A stretch of DNA of 52,774 nucleotides from an uncultured Bacteroidota bacterium (GTDB lineage Bacteria; Bacteroidota; Bacteroidia; Chitinophagales; Chitinophagaceae): assembly GCA_903904855.1 (NCBI GenBank), contig CAIVEH010000098.1:1-52774 (forward strand), written 5' to 3'. Both the position numbers and the translations under genes were made by a program. Positions 1 through 10,700 of this stretch are shown here, one piece after another. A model generated the notes under the pieces. The model searched no databases, had not been told where the DNA came from, and was given only the letters and a program-made list of their open reading frames with translations. The stretch's first letter is position 1. Each line of letters opens with the position of its first letter.

Positions 1-110
1 AGACGCAATTTTCGATGAAAAGACGCAATTTTTTGAACAAAAGACGCAACAAACACGCAGTTTTTTTGACGAAAAGACGCAATATTTTGAATGAAACACG
101 CAACTTTTTG
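1..110. repeat. Degenerate ~21-bp repeat tract at left edge
   Basis: About five or six imperfect units built on GACGCAA or CACGCA(A/G) followed by a T-rich run and GAA occur here, spaced roughly 20-33 bp. Forward frame 2 is open from position 2 to a TGA at 92-94 and reads as a seven-residue repeat of the form FFDEKTQ, so this could be the 3' tail of a coding region entering from the left. It could equally be non-coding degenerate repeat DNA. The window edge prevents a decision. Confidence 0.55.
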
Positions 111-277
111 CCGGAACAAAAAAATCTCTTTTTCATCCCCCAACTTTTCAACTTGATCCGATTAACTGGTTACATATATTGTTAGCGTTTATAAGGAACT
201 ATATGCCAAAGGAGTACATGAAACTACTGTACTCCTATAGCGCCGGATCAATTAAATGGATCTACCCCAAAAGTTCA

Positions 278-862
278 CTATGCTCCCTGTTTCCTCACAT
301 ATTTCGTCAGGATCACAATTACCTGCCCTTCAATCTTTCCTTCAATCTGTTCCGTATTATCTTCCACCAGTCTGATATTTTTTACTACAGTTCCCAGTTT
401 GGCATTGAGTGTAGTTCCTTTCACATCCAGTGATTTGGTTAGTATTATGGTATCACCTGTCTGGAGTACGGTTCCGTTGCTGTCTTTATGAAGATCTACT
501 GCTGCATCGTTTTCATGGTCGCCGGATGCTTTAGCCCAGGCAAGGCGGTCGTCGTCCAGATACATCATATCCAGGTTATCGGCTGCCCAGCTTTCATTTC
601 TGAGGCGGTTCAGCATCCGCCAGCTTACTACCTGTACGGCAGGTACTTCGCTCCACATACTTGTACCCAGGCAGCTCCAGTGGCTGCTGTCCAGGTCTTC
701 TTTCTTAGCTATCTGTGCTAGGCATTTATCGCATACCATCAGGCAGTTATCTTCATTTGTTCTGTCTTGTGGTAATACCTCATACATACTCAGTTTTGAT
801 TCTGATGCACAGAGTTCACATTTATTGCCGCTTCTTTCAATCAGTATATCTTCCAGTTTCAT
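278..862 (-). CDS. PhnA/YjdM-family zinc-ribbon protein
   Basis: This 194-residue protein matches the PhnA (YjdM) family. An N-terminal zinc ribbon is visible, with CELC at residues 15-18 and a second CDKC pair near residues 44-47. The C-terminal PhnA domain (about residues 128-190) contains DSNGTVLQTGDTI and the ending VILTKYVRK. The family name comes from linkage to phosphonate genes in E. coli, but the protein is not the phosphonoacetate hydrolase of the same name and its function is unclear. There are no phosphonate genes nearby, so no metabolic role is inferred. It is divergent from the J-domain gene. A promoter-like TTG-N17-TACCTTCG lies just upstream and supports this start. Confidence 0.85.
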   Translation of the reverse strand: MKLEDILIERSGNKCELCASESKLSMYEVLPQDRTNEDNCLMVCDKCLAQIAKKEDLDSSHWSCLGTSMWSEVPAVQVVSWRMLNRLRNESWAADNLDMMYLDDDRLAWAKASGDHENDAAVDLHKDSNGTVLQTGDTIILTKSLDVKGTTLNAKLGTVVKNIRLVEDNTEQIEGKIEGQVIVILTKYVRKQGA

Positions 863-881
863 CCTGCCGTTTTTTTGCGTG

Positions 882-909
882 CGAAGGTAATTCTTTTAGT
901 TTACTGCAA
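882..909 (-). promoter_or_regulatory. Putative promoter of the PhnA-family gene
   Basis: On the minus strand TTG (plus 907-909) is followed 17 bases later by TACCTTCG (plus 882-889). This is one mismatch from the Bacteroidota -7 consensus TAnnTTTG, with a -33 TTG at a usual distance. The start codon lies about 20 bases downstream. Confidence 0.45.
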
Positions 910-1051
910 TCTGAGTATAAGCAGATGAAAGGATTTTTCGCTGTTTCCGGGTGTGTTTCAGTTATTGATATTCATAGTAATTGCTTTAAATCATGTTGTT
1001 TTTTTAACCTTTATTTAATGTATAGAATCCCGTTCATGCAATTATTAATAA

Positions 1052-1059
1052 TACTTTTG
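1052..1059 (+). promoter_or_regulatory. -7 box TACTTTTG upstream of J-domain gene
   Basis: The sequence is an exact match to TAnnTTTG, and only seven bases separate it from the ATG at 1067. The transcript would have almost no leader. No clear -33 TTTG was found. Confidence 0.5.
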
Positions 1060-1066
1060 CACCCCG

Positions 1067-1528
1067 ATGAAAAAAATCAATGAATACAGAAAACTACTGG
1101 GTGTAGGAGAAAATGCGGAACTGAAAGATTTAAAGACCATTTACCGTAATTTAATGAAAGACTGGCATCCTGATAAGTTCCAGGACAGCCATGAGCATAA
1201 ACACCTGGCAGAGGAAAAGAGTAAACATATCATTGAAGCTTATCATTTCCTGGTAAGTATAGCTCCAGAAACTCGGCTAGCTAATTTTGCTGCATATACA
1301 CTCACTACTACTACTTCAGGTATCGAATCGTTTGATTACAAATCATCTATCCTGCAGATCAACTTTCTTGATGGTAGCAGTTATGAGTATTTTGCTGTTC
1401 CAAAACCTTTGTACATAAAATTTGTAAATGCTCCGGCGCCAGGCAGGTTTGCACGCAGGCATATTTACGGTTCGTTTATTTACAGGAGTTTCAACAAGCA
1501 ATTAAAAGCAGAGCCTGAAATGGTGTAG
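1067..1528 (+). CDS. J-domain protein with C-terminal KTSC domain
   Basis: The first ~65 residues form a J domain with the diagnostic HPD tripeptide in WHPDKF (about residues 35-37), which in DnaJ-type proteins stimulates the ATPase of Hsp70. Residues ~88-145 resemble a KTSC domain, with SSILQINF, the aromatic YEYFAVP stretch and a basic end near FARRHIYG. At 153 residues it is a minimal two-domain protein without the Gly/Phe-rich, zinc-finger or client-binding domains of DnaJ. KTSC domains are usually found alone or with nucleic-acid-related domains; what the fusion does is unknown. It stands alone, with its own -7 box and a hairpin terminator downstream. Confidence 0.8.
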   Translation: MKKINEYRKLLGVGENAELKDLKTIYRNLMKDWHPDKFQDSHEHKHLAEEKSKHIIEAYHFLVSIAPETRLANFAAYTLTTTTSGIESFDYKSSILQINFLDGSSYEYFAVPKPLYIKFVNAPAPGRFARRHIYGSFIYRSFNKQLKAEPEMV

Positions 1529-1560
1529 GTTACAATGGTTATGTGGCTATAAAATAATTT

Positions 1561-1591
1561 CCCCCGGCTTCAAGGCATGGGGGCTTTTTTT
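1561..1591 (+). terminator. Rho-independent terminator after J-domain gene
   Basis: CCCCC at 1561-1565 pairs with GGGGG at 1579-1583. A short inner GCT/GGC helix closes on TCAA, and seven T residues follow. It lies 33 bases after the J-domain stop codon. Confidence 0.7.
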
Positions 1592-1667
1592 GCTTATTGG
1601 CATCTACAGCTGCGTTTCATCATTTAAATAATTACCGTACTATTGCTGTAATAATTCACACTATTCA

Positions 1668-2828
1668 ATGACCAAAGAAGCACAAATAGGCATAATAGGC
1701 TCGGGAGCTATGGGCTCAGGTATAGCTCAGGTAGCAGCTATGGCCGGTCACCAGGTAGTACTGTATGATAATAATACTGCTGCGCTTGAAAAAGCAAAAA
1801 CAAGTTTGTCATCTGCATTGCAGAAACTACAGGAAAAAGGGAAAATTACATCTGCTGCTGAGTTGCTCAACCAATTTACTTTTGCTGACAGCATATTGTC
1901 CTTTGCTGGTTGCTCACTGATAATTGAAGCAATAGTTGAGCGACTGGAAGTTAAGAAAAGTGTTTTTGGCGAAGTAGAAATAGTAGTAAACGCTGATTGT
2001 ATACTTGCCAGTAATACCTCCTCTCTCTCTATTACTTCGATTGCTGCATCCTGTAAGAAACCAGAAAGGGTGATTGGCTTACATTTCTTCAATCCGGCGC
2101 CACTTATGGCGCTGGTGGAGATAATTCCGGCAATACAAACTGATCCCGGCCTGATAACTATGGCTAAAGAACTGATGCTGCAATGGGGAAAACTACCAGT
2201 TATAGCAAAAGATACACCAGGATTTATAGTGAACCGGATTGCCCGGCCTTATTATGGGGAGGCAATCCGCCTATTTGAAGAGGGTATTGCCAGTATAGCT
2301 GCAATAGATAAAGTAATGACTGAAATAGCCGGTTTCCGGATGGGACCTTTTGCATTGATGGATTATATAGGCCATGATGTGAACTATGTAGTTACTGAAA
2401 CTGTTTTTCAGTCGTTTTTTTATGATCCGCGCTACAAACCTTCTTTTTCTCAGAAAAGATTATTGGAGGCAGGATGGCTGGGTCGCAAATCAGGCAGAGG
2501 GTTTTATAATTATGCCTCAGGTGATGACATAAAGGGTGATGCGACAGATATGAGTACTGCCGGACTTATTATGGACCGGATACTGGCAATGCTTATAAAT
2601 GAGGCAGTTGATGCATTATACCTTGGTGTTGCTTCGGTTGCTGATATTGAAACAGCAATGACAAAGGGCGTTAATTATCCCAAAGGTTTGTTGCAGTGGT
2701 GTGATGAATGGGGAGCATCGAATTGCCTCGCAGTTTTAGATGGCCTTTATGAAGAATATCATGAAGACAGGTACCGTTCCAGCCCATTATTAAGAAAACA
2801 TGCTGCTGGAAATAAAAAATTTGTTTAA
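1668..2828 (+). CDS. 3-hydroxyacyl-CoA dehydrogenase (PaaH/Hbd type)
   Basis: The enzyme oxidises 3-hydroxyacyl-CoA to 3-ketoacyl-CoA with NAD, in fatty-acid, butanoate or phenylacetate breakdown. The N-terminus has the Rossmann motif GIIGSGAMGSGIA (residues 8-20). Further on are SNTSSLSIT and GLHFFNPAP, which carries the conserved catalytic His, then TPGFIVNRI at the start of the C-terminal domain. The 386 residues give one NAD-binding domain plus two C-terminal 3HCDH helical domains, the second short. This is longer than Hbd (about 280) and shorter than PaaH (about 475). No other beta-oxidation gene is adjacent, so substrate range is not resolved. The next gene begins only 9 bases after the stop. 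Confidence 0.88.
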   Translation: MTKEAQIGIIGSGAMGSGIAQVAAMAGHQVVLYDNNTAALEKAKTSLSSALQKLQEKGKITSAAELLNQFTFADSILSFAGCSLIIEAIVERLEVKKSVFGEVEIVVNADCILASNTSSLSITSIAASCKKPERVIGLHFFNPAPLMALVEIIPAIQTDPGLITMAKELMLQWGKLPVIAKDTPGFIVNRIARPYYGEAIRLFEEGIASIAAIDKVMTEIAGFRMGPFALMDYIGHDVNYVVTETVFQSFFYDPRYKPSFSQKRLLEAGWLGRKSGRGFYNYASGDDIKGDATDMSTAGLIMDRILAMLINEAVDALYLGVASVADIETAMTKGVNYPKGLLQWCDEWGASNCLAVLDGLYEEYHEDRYRSSPLLRKHAAGNKKFV

Positions 2829-2837
2829 TTTTCGGAA

Positions 2838-3554
2838 ATGAAACAGATTCTACCCGTTGTTTTTTTATCATTCTGCTCACTTATTGGCCATTCACAGACT
2901 AATACTATCTGGGGCATATATGCCGGCGCCGGCGCATCTACAGTATATAATTACGATGTTGGTATTTCAGGTGGATTTGATTTTGCAAAGCAGGTCGGTA
3001 ACCGCACAGCTATAGGCGCCAGCCTAAAGTATCAGAGCTATGCATTTCTTTATGACAAGGAAGCGAATTTTGTAAACAATGGCGGCGGGAATGCAGGCGT
3101 ATCAATACTTAATAAAAGCAGTTATTTTTTTGTAACACCAAAGGTTAGCCAGTATTTCGGGAAACATGGGTGCCTTGAAGTTTACGTGGATGGAGGCGCC
3201 GGTTTCAAAATGAGCGGAACCGAAACGATGCGTAAGTGGGACTATAATAATGCAACAGGAACAGTGCCCTACGACAGTATACTCAATACTTCCAAAAACA
3301 TCAACTCAATGGTTTTGCGTTTTGGCTTCGGACTTACTGAATATGTTCATCTTAGTAATCATTGGTGGTTTACCATTACTGAAGATTGTGGTTTTCTAGG
3401 CAATACCCTGAGTAAAACGAGCAATGTGGATGATCCGTCGCGCACATCCTACAGCCCTAATGGAAGATTGAATCCTAATTACTTTTCATTACAGATAGGT
3501 ATTTTCCACACCAGGTATTGGGAAGAGCATAAAATGTGGACAGTTAAGTGGTAA
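2838..3554 (+). CDS. Outer-membrane beta-barrel-like protein, copy 1
   Basis: No named family was recognised. The 238 residues start with a signal peptide (MKQILPVVFLSFCSLIGHSQ) and continue as alternating hydrophobic/polar strands rich in Gly and aromatic residues, ending in an aromatic-rich segment, as in small outer-membrane beta-barrels of Bacteroidota. It is a paralogue of the next gene: both have a Y(F/L)F-x-(T/M)P(K/R) strand, a GxGxYLGG or GAGFKMSG turn, a strand pair near residue 165, and NYF(S/T)-x-x-(L)G near the end. It starts 9 bases after the dehydrogenase and may be co-transcribed, but no functional link is evident. Confidence 0.65.
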   Translation: MKQILPVVFLSFCSLIGHSQTNTIWGIYAGAGASTVYNYDVGISGGFDFAKQVGNRTAIGASLKYQSYAFLYDKEANFVNNGGGNAGVSILNKSSYFFVTPKVSQYFGKHGCLEVYVDGGAGFKMSGTETMRKWDYNNATGTVPYDSILNTSKNINSMVLRFGFGLTEYVHLSNHWWFTITEDCGFLGNTLSKTSNVDDPSRTSYSPNGRLNPNYFSLQIGIFHTRYWEEHKMWTVKW

Positions 3555-3687
3555 GGAGTATTCAGGGAAGTATTCTTCAGAATAATAGTTGGTTTTACTC
3601 AATCGGTTGAGATAAAAAACAAGCTTTTAGCCTTGAAAGTCTGCAAGGTAATTTTTAAACTCAAGCCCGATTCAGAAGAAATTTCAA

Positions 3688-4380
3688 ATGGGAGTAAAAA
3701 TAAAATATATTCAGGCGTACAAAATTATATTTTGTATAATTCTATCATTTCTATCTACACCTACGTTTTCACAGGGCAAGTATGGATTTGAGACCGGAGT
3801 TGGTTACACTACATACAATAAATCATATCTTACTGCAGCTGCCCAGGGATACTGGCTGGGCCGGTTGTCTCATACTTTTTATTTCGGAGGAGTTATTTCC
3901 TTCCAGAGATTGTCCATGAAGTACACTAATAACCCGGCGCCAGCAACACTTGATTCAGGCACAATTTTTAATATCCGGCAGAAAAGCGACTATCTTTTCT
4001 TTATGCCGAGGATTGAAATGGGTATAGGTCGCTACAAGCATCTTTTTGCCAACTTTTCAATGGGCCCCGGAATATATCTGGGAGGCAACCAATGGACACA
4101 TATGTATCAGCCATTTATTACTTCAGGCAACAATGGATATATTCCGGATACAGTGTTTCTGAATACTTCATATAATGTGCAGAACCTACTATTCAAGTTT
4201 ACAGCTGGTTTGAAACAGCGGTTTACTACCTACAGTTATTGGAATATAGTAATATCTGAAGAGTTCAGCTACGTGCCAGGTAAAATAAGCAGGGAAACTC
4301 CTGATTTCAAGACAAATTATTTTACTGTTACACTGGGAATTATGCATAAATATCCCTCAACACGATTTGAAGAAGATTAA
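3688..4380 (+). CDS. Outer-membrane beta-barrel-like protein, copy 2
   Basis: A 230-residue exported protein with an N-terminal hydrophobic segment (about residues 11-28) ending TFSQ, followed by repeated amphipathic strands such as KYGFETGVGY and HTFYFGGVISF. It aligns along most of its length with the preceding gene, though with low identity, which suggests an old tandem duplication. Both lie directly upstream of the giant T9SS cargo gene. T9SS genomes carry many such PorV- or OmpA-like small barrels, but nothing specific ties these two to secretion. Function is unknown. Confidence 0.62.
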   Translation: MGVKIKYIQAYKIIFCIILSFLSTPTFSQGKYGFETGVGYTTYNKSYLTAAAQGYWLGRLSHTFYFGGVISFQRLSMKYTNNPAPATLDSGTIFNIRQKSDYLFFMPRIEMGIGRYKHLFANFSMGPGIYLGGNQWTHMYQPFITSGNNGYIPDTVFLNTSYNVQNLLFKFTAGLKQRFTTYSYWNIVISEEFSYVPGKISRETPDFKTNYFTVTLGIMHKYPSTRFEED

Positions 4381-4726
4381 TAATCTGCTTGTGATCCTCT
4401 CTTTTAAAGCAAAATAATTGCCATACTGATTTGCAGTTATTTAATTGCATTACATTGTAAAATGAATGATAAGGCATATTGTGTATTTGGAAATTGAATA
4501 AATTGTATGGCTTTATTTTTAAATAAATAGTATTTTTTCCCGAAAGTTGCATATATTTATATATTAAAAAGTAACTACCGGAAATTTTCAGAAATCAAGC
4601 GGAGAAATCCCGCCAGATTCTGAGAAGTTCAGGTATTAATAAGTATGCCGGAAACCTTTTCTTTCGGCATTACAGATTATTTATTTTTGAGTAAAATATT
4701 CTAAACCTCGTACTAATTCTGAATCT
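4381..4726 (+). promoter_or_regulatory. 346-bp AT-rich leader region of the giant gene
   Basis: No gene is visible here. An inverted repeat at 4645-4670 (ATGCCG-G-AAA, 7-base loop, TTTCGGCAT) lies just before an exact TAnnTTTG match, TATTTTTG at 4682-4689, which is the best promoter for the giant gene at 4727. The hairpin is not followed by a T-run in the right place, so an operator or leader structure is as likely as a terminator for the preceding barrel gene. The rest of the stretch is very AT-rich with no other structure I could support. Confidence 0.5.
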
Positions 4727-7700
4727 ATGGCCCCAATTGTTTACCTACCAACAATGCTGATTAAATACCTGCAAATTCTGAAAGAGAAAATTGCGATCAG
4801 CTCCTATCTGACACGGCTGGCAATTATGTTTCTGCTCCTTATGGCGGGCCCATTGGCTTCGGAGACAGCCCATGCACAAGTTGTGGCAAGCTTTACAGCA
4901 GATGATACGGCCGGATGCGCACCATTGACAGTGCATTTTACAAATACCTCAACCGGGGCTACAAGTTATACCTGGAATGTGGGAGAAGGGCCAACGTATT
5001 ATACTACCGATGTTGTTGAAAGCTATCTGACTGCAGGTACTTATACTGTTACACTTACAGCGATTAACGGAACTATCACCAACACTTCAACATTGGTTAT
5101 AAAAGTATATCCGCCACCAACAGTATTATTTTCCGGAAGTGATACCCTTGTTTGCCCTAACAGCCCGGTAACATTTACGAGTACCAGTATTCCCGGCTCC
5201 TGGGGATCACTTACTTATAATTGGAATTTTGGTGACGGATATACAAGTACTGCATCCGCGCCATCACATTCTTATTCATCGCCTGGTTATTATAATGTTA
5301 CGCTTTTTGCTACTAATGTAAAAGGATGCAGCAATTCGTTAACCAAGCCCAACTATATTCATGTTCAGACCCCTCCGACAGAAAGTTTCAGTGCAGCCAC
5401 CACATTTTTCTGCAAGCCGCCTGCAGCAGTATCTTTTGTAAACAGTACCACCGGGTCCATGCCAATTACTTATAAATGGTATTTCGGTGATGGCGGGTCC
5501 GCACTTTCAACTAGCCCGACCCACATATATACTTCATCCGGGTCATATTCTGTTACACTGATATCTACCGACAACAAGGGGTGTAAAGACACATTAATTG
5601 TACCAAATTACGTTACAATCGGTAATCTTCATGCGGCTTTTACTTCACTTCCTGTATCATGCGGCGCAATACCAGTAACATTTACCAATACAAGTTCAAC
5701 GCATATTTCCAGCAAGTGGTTTTTCGGTGATGGCGATTCATCAACCTCAGAAACCGGATTGCACACATACACAGCGCCAGGAACTTTTACTGTAAAGCTG
5801 GTAGTATTTGATGGCACCTGCTATGATACAATTACCCACCCGATTAATATATCATACCCTACCGGTGGTACCTTCAATATACTTCCATTGCATCCCTGCC
5901 CTCCGCCCTCATTGCTGACATTTGCGGGTACTGCCCCCTCAGGCTGTACTGTTTCGTGGGTATTTGACGATGGTTCGATGCTTACCGGCCCAACAGTAAC
6001 CCATACCTATTCAAGTTCAAGAATATATTCTACCAGTATGGTGGTTACAAACAGCCTGGGGTGCACCGATACAATTATTAAACTAGATACACTTTATAAC
6101 TTAAACCTTAACCCCTCTCCATCGCTTGGTGATAGTTGTATACCAGTTACAAACCATTGGACCGTTTATGATTACTCGGTAGTGTATAACCCATTTACAC
6201 TGACAAGTATGTTTTTAGCTTACCCTGTACCAATCAGTTCTTATACCTGGAGGTGGGCAGATGGCACGCCCAATTCAACAAGTGCAACTCCTACCCATAC
6301 CTATACTGCCGTGGGTCGTTATGCCGATTCATGTACTATTGTCACTGCTAACGGTTGTACTATTACAGCAGTAGATACCATCAGGGTGGGGACTCCTCAG
6401 AGCGCTTCATTTACCTGCTCTCCAACCAGGATCTGCACCGGACATACAATAAACTTTACAAGTACCTCCACTTCATCTTCCCTGATAGATTTCTACCATT
6501 GGAATTTTCAGGATGGTACTGATACAGTAGGACCCAATGTTACCCATCCTCCACATACTTTTACGGAGCCTGGTATTTATAACGTACTTCTGTCTGTTGG
6601 TTATAACGGATGTTACGGGTTGCCATTTCAACTTCATGATACAGTTGATTCACCAGGCGCAATGATTAATTACCACCTTGATTGTTCACCTGCAAGTTGT
6701 GTTACTTTCATTGATACTTCGTTAGGCGAGACTTCACATACCTGGATGTTTGGAGATGGAACAACATCTACCGCGCATTTGGTTGACCACTGTTACCCCG
6801 TTATTTCGTTATTCAATATTAAACTGGCAACATTAAACTCCACAACAGGATGCCGTGACACAGCATCAGTATCAGTGAACCTTACCAGAGCCAATATTAC
6901 TTTTTTGCCTATTGATACTGCCATTTGTAAAGGGCAAAGTGATACCATTACTTCCAATGTTACGGTAAGGACTGCCGTACAGAATCATTGGTATGATAAT
7001 GGAGTCCTGCTCCCTGATTCCGGCGCCCATATTTATCATAATTATCCAACTTCAGGTATTCATAACATTGTTCTTGTAATCAAAGATAATTACGGATGTT
7101 ATGATACATCTTATACTATCCATATGCTCGCAGCCAAGCCAGCAGATAGTTTCGCCCTTTCGCCACCATCTGGTTGCGGGCCACTGGCCGTTACATTTAC
7201 TGACCACACAACAGATGTAAGCGGAGTGGTTCTAAGCAGTTATAACTGGAATTTCGGAGATGGAACACCACCAGGTTTGGGTGCAGCTGTTACCAGCCAT
7301 ACTTATTCCACAGCAGGTACTTATTCAATCCAGGAAATTGTAACAGACAATGCCGGATGTGCAGATACATTTACCAGCGCCACACATGTAATTGTTCATC
7401 ACCCGGTAGCTTCATTCTCCGTAACTGCCACTACTGTATGTGCAGGTACCAGCATTCATTTTATTAATACCTCGACCGGGATTACCAGCTCTTTATGGTT
7501 ATTTGGTGATGGTACAACTTCGACTCTCAACTCGCCTGCTCACCCCTATGCTTCAGCAGGTGTTTATACGGTTAAGCTGGTCGTTAATGATTCGTATGGT
7601 TGTCATTCTGATACTTTAACCATGCCTGGATTAATAACCATAAATTTTTCTCCTTCTGCATCCTTTACAATGAGCGATTCATTTGCCGTATGCCCGCCAC

Positions 7701-10700
7701 TCAATGTTAACTTTACCAATACAAGTACCGGGTCAGTGTCCTCTTATTGGGATTTTGGAGATACACGTACTTCATACTTTACCAGCCCGAGTAATGTATA
7801 TATAGCATCAGGGCTGTACCATGTTTACCTGGTTGCAACAGCGACTAACGGATGTACCGATACTGCCAGGCACAATGTCAGTATGTTTGGTTATACTGGG
7901 GCATTTTCCTACACTCCTCTTTCAGGGTGTACTCCGCTTCATGTGCATTTTACAGCAATCGGCACCAGTGTAGACAGTTTTACCTGGAGCTATGGAGATG
8001 GTGGAGGATTTTCGGGAGTTCTTGCAGATACTATTTCGCATAATTACCTGCATTCTGGCAATTATTTGCCCAAACTGGTTCTTAAGGACAGTTTTGGCTG
8101 TACCACCGGCTCATATGGATTAGATACAATAAGAGTAGATACTGTAGCACCCAAATTTACAATTTCGCCAAACCCTGCATGCCAGTATTCTCCTGTTACC
8201 TTTACAGATATATCAACATCCGGTAGTTATTTCCCTATGACCGGATGGATGTGGTCGTTTGGCAGTGGTGCAACAAGTACTGTACATTCACCCTCATACA
8301 CGTTTTCTGTATCTGGTGTACATACTGTAACGCTTACCGTTACAGATTCAAGTGGTTGCTCGGGTACCGTTACACATACCGTTACAGTCAATCCTGCACC
8401 ACCTCCTATTTCAGGGGTATCAATTGTCTGTAAGGGTAATTGCTACCTGTTTACTGATGCACTCGGACTCGGAACATGGACAAGCAGTAATCCTTCAGTT
8501 GCATCAGTAGGGTCAGGCACAGGTATGGTCTGTGGATCAGCAATTGGTACTTCAACTATTACCTATACATCTGGACCAGGCTGCCCGGCTGTAAAAGCTG
8601 TAACCGTTGCAGCATCTCCATCATCAATTACCGGCATCAACAATATGTGTATCGGCCTCACATCAACGTATACCGATAGTGTACCTGGCGGGACGTGGAG
8701 TATAGCCCCATTAACGGTTGCAACTGTATCGCCAACGGGTGTTGTAGGTGGCATCGCTCCGGGCATTGCTACACTTACCTATACACTGGGTTCATGCACT
8801 GCTACAAAAGTAGTTACAATTACATCAGTTCCTTCTGTTATTACAGGACCATCAACGGTTTGTACCGGTACCTCTGTAACCCTGCTGGACAGCATACCAG
8901 GTGGAATATGGAGCTCCACAAGCTCCCATGTATCAGTAGTCTCCGGTTCAGGATTGGTGACCGGATCTTCAACCGGAACGGCGGTTATTACTTATTCATT
9001 GGGAGTGGGCTGCACCAGAACCAAAACGGTGACTGTAAATCTGCTTTCACCGATTACAGGGCCGACAGGTGTCTGTGTTGGAGGAATAATTCCCTTAGCT
9101 GATTCAATATCCGGTGGCACGTGGAGCAGTAGTGCCCCTGGCATTGCCTTGGTCGGCACCGGATCTGTAACAATTATTGGTGTTGCTTCTGGTAGTGCAA
9201 CGATTTATTACACACTGCCTGATGGCTGCATAGCCACTCATCCGGTAACTGTTCATGGCCTGCCATCTCCTATTGGTGGCAATGTGCCGGTTTGCCAGTT
9301 TGCTACCGAGACACTAACAGATACTGCAGGAGGAGGAACATGGAGCATAACGCCACTGACTATTGGTACAATTGATCCGTTGGCAGGCGCCCTGACAGGT
9401 TTGCTGACAGGGACTGCTACAGTTACCTATTCACTGGGCAGTACAGGTTGCCAGACAACTTCGGTAATAACTGTGAACCCTGCACCAGCTCCAATAGGGG
9501 GTATCGCGCATGTATGTCAGTTGAGCACCACAACTTTAACAGATGTTACCAGCCCGGGAACCTGGAGCTGCAGCTCAGCTTTAGCATCTGTAGGAACGAG
9601 CTCCGGTATAGTAACCGGGATTTCATCTGGTATAGCTCCTGTAACATATACCGCTGCCAGCAACGGATGTTCCATTACCAGGAATGTAACTGTTAATCCA
9701 CTACCTTCGGTTATTTCAGGTCCGTCATCAAGCTGTATAGGAGTACCAGCTACCTATACGGATACTATGACAGGAACAACATGGAGCCAGAGCACACCTG
9801 CCAGAGCTTCTATCATACCAACTTCCGGCATACTTACCGGAACATCGGCAGGACCGGACACAGTAATAAATACCAACTTATCTACTGGCTGCAAGTCAAC
9901 CAAAGCAATAACAATAACTTCAGCACCTGATTCGATAATAGGTGCATCAGCAGTTTGTGTTGGTTCTACTGCTACATTAAGCGATGCTACCACAGGTGGT
10001 ACCTGGACTGCCAGCAATTCCCTGGCAACTATAGGATCTTCATCGGGTGTGGTTCATGGCATTACACCTGGCACAGATACAATAACCTATTCGGTGGGTG
10101 TTGGTTGTGCAGTTACTAAAATTATAACAATAATAGCTGTTCCTGCGCCTATTACCGGCATCAACCATGTATGTGCTGGGGCAATTGATACATTAACTGA
10201 TCCGACAGTTGGCGGTACATGGAACAGCAGTAATATGCTTGTTGCAACAACAGATGGAGCCGGCCATGTTACCGGAATTTCTCCCGGAACAACTATAATT
10301 AATTATTCTGTTGGCCCTGGTTGTACCGTGCCATTTTCTTTAACTGTAAATATTTCACCATCAGGCATTACCGGCAATAACTATGTTTGTCTTGGCTCCA
10401 CAACCAACCTTTATGATATAACACCATCGGGTGTATGGAGCAGTTCAAACTCATTAATAGCACCAGTCAGCCCAACCGGCGTAGTTACAGGGTCAGGCGT
10501 TGGTTCAGCGATAATCAGTTATACAATATCATCCGGTTGCACAGCAACCAAAACGATGACTGTTATCCTGGTACCTGCTATTACAGGCCTGCCAACCAGC
10601 AAATGTGCATTTGGTGACACATTAAATATCAATGATTCGGCAGTTGGCGGCGTGTTTACAAGCGCTGTTGTAACAGTAACCAATTTAGGTGGCGGATATG

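Noticed and set aside
1-110. Possible CRISPR array
   Set aside because: Units are short, unequal and degenerate, with no distinct spacers of even length and no cas genes in the window.
179-433. 84-residue plus-strand ORF
   Set aside because: Mostly antisense to the PhnA-family gene, no ribosome site and no recognisable protein features.
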